Source: Lachnoanaerobaculum gingivalis
GTDB taxonomy: Bacteria; Bacillota; Clostridia; Lachnospirales; Lachnospiraceae
Direction of reading: 5' to 3'
Length of the DNA stretch: 64,000 nt
Assembly: GCF_003862475.1 (NCBI RefSeq)
Contig: NZ_RRCO01000009.1
Location: 1-64,000 of the forward strand
Position 1 is the first letter of the stretch, and each line of letters opens with the position of its first letter. Under the pieces are notes generated by a model. The model searched no databases. It saw only the letters and a program-made list of their open reading frames with translations, and was not told the DNA's origin. This document shows, in pieces, positions 27,472 to 35,750 of the stretch. The translations under genes and the position numbers were made by a program.

Positions 27472-28410
27472 TTATCCCAACTTATATCCCTGCTCTATAT
27501 CTCTTCCCATCAGGAAGTCCTTTGCAGACATTCTTTTCTTACCCTCAAGCTGCAAAGATAAAACTTCCAGGATACTTTGATTACATATTATAAAAATCCT
27601 GCTGTTAAAGCTATATATTTTGCCGTAATTTTCACTTAAGTTTATATTTGGTAATTCCGATATATTCTCTGCCACCTCGGCTTCCCATATCTTAAGCACC
27701 TTGCCCTGATACCTTGTATATGCACTTGGCCACGGATTCATTCCTCTTATCAATCGCTCTATTTCAACGGCGGTTTTATTAAAGTCTATCTCACCCATGC
27801 CCTTTGAGATCATCTTTGCATATTCTGTAGTAGCCTCACCTTGAGGTATCGGTACAATGCTGTCAAAATTTGCTATGGTATCCACTATCGCCTCGCCGCC
27901 AAGCACTGCCAGTTTGTCAAACAGCGAACCTCCGGTCTCTTTTTTGTCTATTTTTATTTCATACTGTTTTAAAATATCACCTGTATCCAGACCTTCATCC
28001 ATCAACATAGTTGTAATACCTGTCTTTTCTTTTCCGTCTACAATTGACCACTGTATAGGCGCAGCACCTCTGTACTCAGGCAAGAGTGAGGCATGAATAT
28101 TTATACATCCGAATTTCGGTATATCAAGAATAGCCTTCGGTAAAATCTTTCCATATGCCACAACCACAAAAAAATCGGCATTTTCAGACTTAAGTCTATC
28201 AATCAGTGCTTCATCCTTCATCTTTGAAGGTGTAAGCACAGGTATATTAAGGCTTAATGCCAATTCCTTTACAGGTGTAGGGCTTAGCTCTCCTCTGTTT
28301 CTTTTCTTATCTTCTCTTGTGAGCACAAGACTTACATCATGCCCCGCTTTTACAAGTGCTTTAAGCGGTTCAACAGAAAAGTCCGGTGTTCCCATAAAAA
28401 CTATTTTCAT
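27472..28410 (-). CDS. fmt: Methionyl-tRNA formyltransferase
   Basis: Formylates initiator Met-tRNA using 10-formyl-THF. The 312 residues contain the N-terminal FMGTPDFSV, the catalytic HASLLPEYRGAAPIQW (Asn/His region), and a C-terminal OB-like domain that binds tRNA (about 205-305). The ATG overlaps the stop codon of def by four bases, the usual def-fmt coupling. The fhs gene upstream in the same run makes its folate donor. Confidence 0.97.
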   Translation of the reverse strand: MKIVFMGTPDFSVEPLKALVKAGHDVSLVLTREDKKRNRGELSPTPVKELALSLNIPVLTPSKMKDEALIDRLKSENADFFVVVAYGKILPKAILDIPKFGCINIHASLLPEYRGAAPIQWSIVDGKEKTGITTMLMDEGLDTGDILKQYEIKIDKKETGGSLFDKLAVLGGEAIVDTIANFDSIVPIPQGEATTEYAKMISKGMGEIDFNKTAVEIERLIRGMNPWPSAYTRYQGKVLKIWEAEVAENISELPNINLSENYGKIYSFNSRIFIICNQSILEVLSLQLEGKKRMSAKDFLMGRDIEQGYKLG

Positions 28411-28907
28411 TCTTCATCTTCCTCATCTTCGTACATTCTTTCAAGCTCTTCATTGTCTATAAGTTCGCCTTCTACAAGGTCCACATATAGCTCACCCTCA
28501 AGATGTCCGCATTCATGGCATATAGCTCTTGCAAGTAGTCCTTCTCCTTCAAGAGTGTATTCATTCATATCTATATCGAATGCTTTTACCACAACATGGT
28601 TAGGTCTTTTTACCACTCCGCTCTTTCCGGGAACACTGAGACAACCTTCATATCCTACCTGCTCACCGTCCTGTTCAAGTATAACAGGATTTATAAGTAC
28701 ATGTACATTTTCAGGCTCTGTCTCTATTACAACTATACGCTTTAAAACTCCTATCTGAGGTGCCGCAAGTCCTACACCGTTAGCCTCTCTCATAGTGTCT
28801 ATCATATCATCTATCAAAACTTTCGTTCTGTCATTTACTTCCTTTACTTCTTTACACTTTTTGTTTAACACACTGTCGCCCATTACTCGTATTGCTCTTA
28901 TTGCCAT
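28407..28907 (-). CDS. def: Peptide deformylase
   Basis: Removes the N-formyl group from new proteins. The 166 residues have motif 1 GVGLAAPQIG, motif 2 EGCLSVPG (metal Cys) and motif 3 HECGH, with metal His residues and the catalytic Glu. Motif 3 is commonly HExDH, so the Asp-to-Gly change is unusual. The C-terminus is very acidic (about 155-166). It is coupled to fmt downstream and lies 11 bases after priA. Confidence 0.95.
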   Translation of the reverse strand: MAIRAIRVMGDSVLNKKCKEVKEVNDRTKVLIDDMIDTMREANGVGLAAPQIGVLKRIVVIETEPENVHVLINPVILEQDGEQVGYEGCLSVPGKSGVVKRPNHVVVKAFDIDMNEYTLEGEGLLARAICHECGHLEGELYVDLVEGELIDNEELERMYEDEEDEE

Positions 28908-28918
28908 TATCTATCTCC

Positions 28919-31150
28919 TTAATTAAAGTCATATATCGCACCGACATTTCTGTAGTTGCCAAGACTTTCTTCTATCTTTTTTTGTATATTTAAAAGTATA
29001 TCATAATTAGCATTTTTTATGTATACCAGTTTTCTGTAATAGTCCTTGACCTTACTTACACTCGGTTCGGTAGGTCCTATTATCATTGATTTTTTAAATG
29101 TGGCTTCCGACTTTATGATTTTTACAGTCTCACTTGCACATTTATTTAATTCTTCTTCCTTAATACTGCTAAACATTACTGTAAGCATATGACATGCAGG
29201 CGGGTATCCTCCCAGACTTCTGTAAGCTATCTCATTGTCAAAATATCTTTTATAGTCCTGTGCCGCAGCGGCAACTATAGCATAGTTTTCAGGCTTATAT
29301 GTCTGGATAACAGCCTCTCCGTCCTTGGCTCTTCCCGCTCGCCCCGCAGCCTGTGTCAAAAGTTCAAATGTCCTTTGTGCACTTGTATAATTGCTTACAT
29401 AAAGCGATGTATCCGCAGCCATTATTCCGACCAAGGTAACATTAGAAAAATCATGGCCTTTTACTATCATCTGTGTTCCTATCAAAATATCCGCATCACC
29501 TTTTGCAAAATCCCTTATCATATCATTGGCGCTGTTCTTTTTTGAAACACTGTCGGTATCCATTCTAAGTACCTTCGCATTCGGAAACTCCGCTCTTGTC
29601 ATAGCTTCAAGTTTTTGTGTTCCGGTACCGAAATTTGCAATATACTTTGAGTTGCAGCTTGGGCAAGTTTTTGGCAGGTCTATTGAATATCCGCAGTAAT
29701 GACATACCAGTCGATTATTGTTATGCAATGTCATAGTAACATCACAGTGCTTACATTTTATAGCTTCACCGCAAGATCTGCATGATACAAAGCTTGAATA
29801 ACCTCTTCTGTTCATAAACAGCATAATCTGCTCATGTTTTCTTAATCTGTCCTCTATAAGCGTTCTTAACTTATCGCTGAAAATACTCCTGTTTCCTCGC
29901 TTTAGCTCATCCCTCATATCAACTATACTTACCTTCGGCAAAGCGGTATTTTTAGCCCTCGTTTTTAATTCCAAAAGCTTAATTTCTTTTTCCATTGCTC
30001 TGTTATATGTCTCGGGTGTTGGAGTTGCCGATGCCAAAACCAAGGATGCATTTGTAATTTCCGAAAGTTTTTGTGCCACATCTCTTACATTAAATGTAGG
30101 TACATTTTCATTTTTATAGGCTGAATCATGCTCCTCATCTATTACTATAAGCCCAAGATTTTTTACCGGAGCAAATATTGCCGACCTTGGCCCTATTATT
30201 ACATCCGCATCATCATTTTTTATTCTTTCAAATTGATAAAATTTTTCATTCTTGGAAAGCTTTGAATTTATGATTGCAACTCTCTCACCAAAATGCTCCG
30301 CCATCCTAAGCACTGTCTGATATGTCAATGAAATCTCCGGTATAAGCACTATTGCCTTATATCCCTTTGATATCACATACTTTATCATATTTATAAAAAC
30401 TAGGGTTTTCCCGCTTCCGGTAATACCATGTAAAAGATAGGTATTCCTGCTGCAATTTTCAAAGTCGCACTTAAAAGTATTTACAGCATTTTCCTGCTCG
30501 ACATTTAAAGTATATTCTTTAGGCTTTATTACATCATTAAAGTCTTCTATTCCCAGAGAACGAAGTATAGGCAACAGTGGATTTACCTTTCTTTTCTTGG
30601 AACCTATTACAATATAGCCTTCCTCCTCCATTTTCTTTAATGTAGCGGAATTTACTTTAAGCTCTTTATTTATAAAGCTTTGCGGCAGGCTTGTTTTTGT
30701 TTTCAGCTCTTCCAAAACTCTTGCCCAGGCTGTTTTTCTTGACTTTATAAGTTCTTCTATTTTTTTATCAAGGCACTCTGCATCAATATTTAAGGAAATC
30801 TCATTGCTGACTCTTTCCGCTGCCTCCGACCTTACAGGCATTACCGTTGCTATTGCCTTATCAAAGCTTACACCATATCTGTGCTTTATCCATATGGCAA
30901 GACTTAATAGATTTTCATCAGCACTGAGTTCTCTTTCAGGTATTGAAAGTATGGATTTTAATTTTGAAACATCTACATTTGTATTTTCCCTTATATCAAT
31001 TACATAGCCTTTTTTTACTATTTTTCCGAATTCAATCAAAACAGGACAGCCCGGAATTATACTATCCCTCATTTTTTCGGGAATAATATATGTAAATGGT
31101 CTGTCCACATTTGTATTTGCTATTATTATATCAGCGAATAAATTTTTCAT
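28919..31150 (-). CDS. priA: Primosomal replication protein PriA
   Basis: A helicase that restarts collapsed replication forks. 743 residues: an N-terminal 3'BD DNA-binding domain (about 1-105), a winged helix, helicase domain 1 with GITGSGKT and DEEHDSAYK, a cysteine-rich zinc region (CRSCGEAIKCKHCD, CHYCGY, CPSC), and helicase domain 2 with QAAGRAGR. It overlaps murF upstream by 20 bases. Confidence 0.97.
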   Translation of the reverse strand: MKNLFADIIIANTNVDRPFTYIIPEKMRDSIIPGCPVLIEFGKIVKKGYVIDIRENTNVDVSKLKSILSIPERELSADENLLSLAIWIKHRYGVSFDKAIATVMPVRSEAAERVSNEISLNIDAECLDKKIEELIKSRKTAWARVLEELKTKTSLPQSFINKELKVNSATLKKMEEEGYIVIGSKKRKVNPLLPILRSLGIEDFNDVIKPKEYTLNVEQENAVNTFKCDFENCSRNTYLLHGITGSGKTLVFINMIKYVISKGYKAIVLIPEISLTYQTVLRMAEHFGERVAIINSKLSKNEKFYQFERIKNDDADVIIGPRSAIFAPVKNLGLIVIDEEHDSAYKNENVPTFNVRDVAQKLSEITNASLVLASATPTPETYNRAMEKEIKLLELKTRAKNTALPKVSIVDMRDELKRGNRSIFSDKLRTLIEDRLRKHEQIMLFMNRRGYSSFVSCRSCGEAIKCKHCDVTMTLHNNNRLVCHYCGYSIDLPKTCPSCNSKYIANFGTGTQKLEAMTRAEFPNAKVLRMDTDSVSKKNSANDMIRDFAKGDADILIGTQMIVKGHDFSNVTLVGIMAADTSLYVSNYTSAQRTFELLTQAAGRAGRAKDGEAVIQTYKPENYAIVAAAAQDYKRYFDNEIAYRSLGGYPPACHMLTVMFSSIKEEELNKCASETVKIIKSEATFKKSMIIGPTEPSVSKVKDYYRKLVYIKNANYDILLNIQKKIEESLGNYRNVGAIYDFN

Positions 31151-32510
31151 AATTTTTTATTTTATCTACAACATCAAAAAGTCTCATACTGTTTGAGCCC
31201 TTAAGCAAACATACATCTCCCGCCTTGAGATATCCGGACATAAATTTTTCCAAACTCTCATTATCTTCAAAGCTCTTTGTATATATATCTTTATTGATAT
31301 CTTTTATAATTTCCTTTGCCAATTCTCCCACAGTAAATACAGCATCGAGTTTCACATTCTCATTAATAAAATCCCCGATTTCTTTGTGGAGTATTTTCTC
31401 ATCCGTACCGAGTTCCTTCATATCAGCCAATACTGCAATTTTTCTTTCGGCCTCGAAATCTTTAAGTATTGAAATAGAAGCCTTCATGGAATCCGGTGAG
31501 GCATTGTATGTATCATCTATAATTGTAAAATCTTTTAATTTTATTAATTCCTGCCTGTGAGAAAATCCCCTAAATTCCTCCAAATGTTTTGCCGCAGATT
31601 CTATCGAAAGATTGTAATGATCCGCTACTGCAATTGCCGCCAAAGCATTTGAAATCTGATGCTCACCGAAAACATTCAAATGAACTCTTACCTTCTTTCC
31701 TCCTATATGAGCTGTGAACTCAGGCATTGCATTATTAAATACTATATCGGTTGCATAGTAATCACATGATGTATTTCCCTTTGCACTGAAATACTTATAT
31801 ACTATACCCTTTTCTTTAGGCGGATCAAAAAGCAAATCATTATCGGCATTTAAAAATACTACACTGCCCTCTTTCATACCGTCCATTATATGGAACTTCT
31901 CGGCTCTTATATTTTCTCTTGTATGCAAATTTTCAATATGTGCCGTACCTATATTGGTGATCAGAGCGCAGTCACAGTTTACTATTTTTGCAATTCTTTC
32001 CATCTCTCCGAACTGACTCATTCCAAGCTCTATTACGCCAATTTCTTCGTCATTTATTCTGCTTAAAGTAATCGGTACACCCACTTGCGAGTTGAAATTA
32101 TTAGGTGTCTTAAAAACTTTCAAATCTGAAAGCGCAAGTGCCACCATTTCTCTTGTTGTAGTCTTACCTACGCTTCCTGTAACTCCGACCAAAGGCAATG
32201 TCAACTTACTTCTGATATATTTTCCAAGCTTTTGAAGTGCTTCAGTAGTATCATTTACAAGTACTATATTAAAATCATCTTTAAGAAAAATATCTTTTTT
32301 TGAACTTATTGCCGCTCTGCAACCCATATCATATACAGACTCCAAAAATTTATGGGCATCATTTTTCTCTCCGACCAGCGGAACAAAAAGACTGTCTTTA
32401 TCAGCCTGTCTTGAGTCAATAACTATATTTGAAAATACGGCATTCTCATTTCCCGAGATAATTTCTCCGCCTGTGGCAAATGCAAGCTCCTTTATTGTTG
32501 TATCATTCAT
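31131..32510 (-). CDS. murF: UDP-MurNAc-tripeptide--D-Ala-D-Ala ligase
   Basis: Adds D-Ala-D-Ala to complete the UDP-MurNAc pentapeptide. From the ATG at 32508-32510 it has 459 residues; that start overlaps the murE stop codon by four bases. The ATP-binding GVTGSVGKTTTRE replaces the usual GVTGSxGKT, and the central and C-terminal Mur ligase domains are complete (PDSMKAS near the catalytic loop). A GTG 21 bases upstream is also in frame but less likely. Confidence 0.95.
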   Translation of the reverse strand: MNDTTIKELAFATGGEIISGNENAVFSNIVIDSRQADKDSLFVPLVGEKNDAHKFLESVYDMGCRAAISSKKDIFLKDDFNIVLVNDTTEALQKLGKYIRSKLTLPLVGVTGSVGKTTTREMVALALSDLKVFKTPNNFNSQVGVPITLSRINDEEIGVIELGMSQFGEMERIAKIVNCDCALITNIGTAHIENLHTRENIRAEKFHIMDGMKEGSVVFLNADNDLLFDPPKEKGIVYKYFSAKGNTSCDYYATDIVFNNAMPEFTAHIGGKKVRVHLNVFGEHQISNALAAIAVADHYNLSIESAAKHLEEFRGFSHRQELIKLKDFTIIDDTYNASPDSMKASISILKDFEAERKIAVLADMKELGTDEKILHKEIGDFINENVKLDAVFTVGELAKEIIKDINKDIYTKSFEDNESLEKFMSGYLKAGDVCLLKGSNSMRLFDVVDKIKNYEKFIR

Positions 32511-33994
32511 CTTTTTATCTTCTCCAAGCACTCATCCACAACTTCTCTGTCTAAGAAATGAGTTCTGACTCCGTTTATTTCCTGATAGTCCTCATGTCCT
32601 TTTCCGATTATAGCGATGAGATCACCCTGCTTTGCATTCTCTATAGAATAATAAATAGCCTCTCTTCTGTCTGGTATGGTAATATAATCACCTCCTGTAG
32701 GCTTTAGTTTTGATATTATATCTGCGATTATGTCCTCTGTCTTTTCATATCTTGAATTATCAGCAGTCACTATTGAAAAATCAGCCAGTTTTCCGCAGAT
32801 TTCTCCCATTGAATATCTTCTGTCCTTTGATCTGTTTCCTCCGGAACCGAATACTATTACAAGTCTCTTCGGATTATAATGTCTTAAAGTATGTATAAGG
32901 CTTTCGGTACTGATTGCATTATGAGCATAGTCAATTACCACATTGAATTCATGTGAAGTATATGCTACCTCCATTCTGCCGTTTACTCTTGTATTTTTTA
33001 GTGCCGTCTTCAAATCATCAGCTTTTACTCCGAGTATAATAGCTGCGGCAAGTGCAGATAATGCATTATATACATTAAATTCTCCGGGAATTCCTATATA
33101 AATATCTGATACGGTTTCAGCTACATTATATTTTTCTCTGACGGTATTTGAACAGCTTATATCTATCTTTGTACCTAAAAAATCTTTATTTGATATATAT
33201 TCAATATTTTTTGCTTCAAAATCTCCGCCTTTTCCGAATGTATACTTTTCTGATGATGTAGACTGCTTTAAGACAAAATCTGAATGTTCGTCTTCTATAT
33301 TTACAATTGTTTTATCACATTGTGTAAAGAAAAGTGATTTATACATCAAATACTCATCAAAATCTTTATGTTCATCAGGCCCGATATGATCATGTGAAAT
33401 ATTTGTAAATATTCCGGTATCAAAACGGATACCTTCCGTTCTTTTCATCTTTACCGCCTGTGAAGAGACTTCCATCACCACATATTCACAGCCTGCATCA
33501 AGGCATTCTTTAAAGGTTTCATGCAGCTCATATGACTCAGGTGTGGTATTTAATGTAGGTCTGTGTATATTTCCTATGGTAATTCCGTTTGTACCTATAA
33601 GTCCTACCTTGGCATTTTGCTCAAGAAGGTTCTTTAACATATGAGAGGAAGTTGTCTTTCCCTTTGTACCGGTAATACCTATTATTTTCATTTTTTGTGC
33701 AGGATGTGAGAAAAATGCGGCTGAAAGTCTTGCAAGTGCCACTCTGGTATCTGCCACCTTTATAACACATACATCATCTCTTTTTATATCTCTTTCTACC
33801 ACTATCGCCTTTGCACCTTGCTTTACTATATCATCAATCACATCATGAGTATCAAATCTCGCACCTTTTATACATACAAAGATACAGTCCTTTACTATTT
33901 TCTTTGTATTAAATACCAAATCGGAAAAATCATCCTGTAATTCTCCCGATATTATCTCTATATCAAGTCCCTTGGCGTTTTCAATCAGTTTCAT
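32507..33994 (-). CDS. murE: UDP-MurNAc-tripeptide synthetase
   Basis: Adds the third stem-peptide residue to UDP-MurNAc-L-Ala-D-Glu. 495 residues with the P-loop GTKGKTTSSHM, TTPESYELH and YAHNA, and all three Mur domains. The amino-acid-specificity loop reads DNSRYE where meso-diaminopimelate enzymes normally have DNPR; Arg is kept, so meso-DAP is more likely than Lys, but this is inference. It starts 36 bases after fhs. Confidence 0.95.
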   Translation of the reverse strand: MKLIENAKGLDIEIISGELQDDFSDLVFNTKKIVKDCIFVCIKGARFDTHDVIDDIVKQGAKAIVVERDIKRDDVCVIKVADTRVALARLSAAFFSHPAQKMKIIGITGTKGKTTSSHMLKNLLEQNAKVGLIGTNGITIGNIHRPTLNTTPESYELHETFKECLDAGCEYVVMEVSSQAVKMKRTEGIRFDTGIFTNISHDHIGPDEHKDFDEYLMYKSLFFTQCDKTIVNIEDEHSDFVLKQSTSSEKYTFGKGGDFEAKNIEYISNKDFLGTKIDISCSNTVREKYNVAETVSDIYIGIPGEFNVYNALSALAAAIILGVKADDLKTALKNTRVNGRMEVAYTSHEFNVVIDYAHNAISTESLIHTLRHYNPKRLVIVFGSGGNRSKDRRYSMGEICGKLADFSIVTADNSRYEKTEDIIADIISKLKPTGGDYITIPDRREAIYYSIENAKQGDLIAIIGKGHEDYQEINGVRTHFLDREVVDECLEKIKR

Positions 33995-34030
33995 CTTTTC
34001 TCCCTTTACATATGTTTACTTTAAGGTCTT

Positions 34031-35701
34031 TTAGAACAATCCTACTATATCTCCGTTATCATCTACATCTACCGCTTCTGCAGCAGGCACCTTCGGAAGT
34101 CCCGGCATGGTCATAATATTTCCTGTTATTGCAACCACAAAACCTGCTCCCGCATTCACATATACTTCCCTTACATTTATCTCAAAATCCTCAGGTCTTC
34201 CAAGTTTCTTAGGGTCATCTGAAAGTGAATATTGATTCTTTGCCACACATATAGGAAATTTATCAAATCCAAGTGCTTTTGCCCTATCAAGAGCCTTCTT
34301 TGCCGCAGGTGAATATACTACCTTCTTTGCTCCGTATATTTTTGTTGCAATAGTATGAAGCTTATCTTCAAGACTTATATCATCAGGATAAAGAAAAGTA
34401 AAATGACTCTTTTTGTTTTCAAGTGTGTAAAGGATCTTTTCGGCAAGCTCCATGCCTCCCTTTCCGCCTTCTTCCCATACCTTTGAAACTGCAAACTCGC
34501 AATTTCTGCTTTCACAAAACTCTCTGATAAAGCTCACTTCCGCCTCTGTATCACTGACAAAATTATTTAGGGTAACCACTACAGGTACTCCGAAGAGTTT
34601 TATATTTTCAATATGCTTTTCAAGATTTACTATACCTTTTTTCAATGCATCAAGATTTTCATTTGATAAATCTTCCTTAGCCACTCCGCCATTATATTTA
34701 AGAGCTCTTACTGTAGCTACTATTACCACACAGTCAGGAGAAAGACCTGCCTTTCTGCATTTTATATCAAAGAACTTCTCTGCTCCGAGGTCCGCACCGA
34801 ATCCTGCCTCTGTAAGCACTATATCGGCCATTCCCATTGCAATCTTTGTAGCTCTTATTGAATTACATCCATGTGCTATATTTGCAAAAGGACCACCGTG
34901 AACAAGTGCAAGTGAATGATTCAGAGTCTGTACGATATTCGGCTTTATTGCATCTTTTAAAAGTGCGGCCATAGCTCCCACAGCTTTTAAATCTTTGGCA
35001 AATATAGGCTCTCCTTTAAAATTATATGCAACTATAATATTTGAAAGCCTTTCCTTCAAATCGTTCATATCCTTTGACAGACATAGTATTGCCATTATCT
35101 CTGAAGCCACCGAGATTACAAAATGATCCTCTCTGACCACTCCGTCGGTCTTATTTCCAAGTCCTACAACTATATTTCTCAGCACTCTGTCATTCATATC
35201 TATACATCTTTTATGAATTATTGCTCCTGTATCTATCCCAAGTGCATTTCCCTGCTGTATGTGATTGTCAAGCATTGCGGCCAAAAGATTATTTGCAGAT
35301 GTTATAGCATGAAAATCCCCTGTAAAGTGAAGATTTAACTCATCCATAGGTACCACCTGTGCATATCCGCCTCCGGCAGCTCCACCCTTTACACCGAAAC
35401 ATGGTCCGAGAGAAGGCTCTCTAAGTGCTATTACCGCACTCTTTCCCATCTCCTTAAATGCCTGTCCAAGACCTACAAGAGTTGTAGTCTTTCCCTCTCC
35501 TGCAGGAGTCGGATTTATTGCCGTTACAAGTACAAGCTTACCTCTTTTTTTATCTTCATGAGCCTTTAAAAAATCTTCGCTAAGTTTTGCCTTATACTTA
35601 CCGTACATTTCCAAGTCATCGGCATCTATCCCGTATTCACTTGCCACATCGACAATATTTTTCATTTCTATACTTCTTGCAATCTCAATATCGCTACGCA
35701 T
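34031..35701 (-). CDS. fhs: Formate--tetrahydrofolate ligase
   Basis: Makes 10-formyl-THF from formate, THF and ATP, feeding purine synthesis and Met-tRNA formylation; it also belongs to the Wood-Ljungdahl methyl branch. The 556-residue length is standard. The N-terminal ATP-binding [11 protein letters not shown] is at about 65-75, with FTGDFHAI and NIAHGCNS further in. It sits 30 bases after ftsK with a hairpin between, and just upstream of murE. Confidence 0.98.
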   Translation of the reverse strand: MRSDIEIARSIEMKNIVDVASEYGIDADDLEMYGKYKAKLSEDFLKAHEDKKRGKLVLVTAINPTPAGEGKTTTLVGLGQAFKEMGKSAVIALREPSLGPCFGVKGGAAGGGYAQVVPMDELNLHFTGDFHAITSANNLLAAMLDNHIQQGNALGIDTGAIIHKRCIDMNDRVLRNIVVGLGNKTDGVVREDHFVISVASEIMAILCLSKDMNDLKERLSNIIVAYNFKGEPIFAKDLKAVGAMAALLKDAIKPNIVQTLNHSLALVHGGPFANIAHGCNSIRATKIAMGMADIVLTEAGFGADLGAEKFFDIKCRKAGLSPDCVVIVATVRALKYNGGVAKEDLSNENLDALKKGIVNLEKHIENIKLFGVPVVVTLNNFVSDTEAEVSFIREFCESRNCEFAVSKVWEEGGKGGMELAEKILYTLENKKSHFTFLYPDDISLEDKLHTIATKIYGAKKVVYSPAAKKALDRAKALGFDKFPICVAKNQYSLSDDPKKLGRPEDFEINVREVYVNAGAGFVVAITGNIMTMPGLPKVPAAEAVDVDDNGDIVGLF

Positions 35702-35717
35702 ATATCCTCCTAAAGAT

Positions 35718-35750
35718 AAGTTCCCGGATATTTATAAAATATCCAAGAAC
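35718..35750 (-). terminator. Intercistronic hairpin between ftsK and fhs
   Basis: A 14-bp stem (AGTTCTTGGATATT paired with AATATCCGGGAACT, two G-U pairs) spans the ftsK stop codon. It lacks a T-run on the minus strand, so it is more likely a partial terminator or 3'-end stabiliser than a full stop. Confidence 0.45.
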
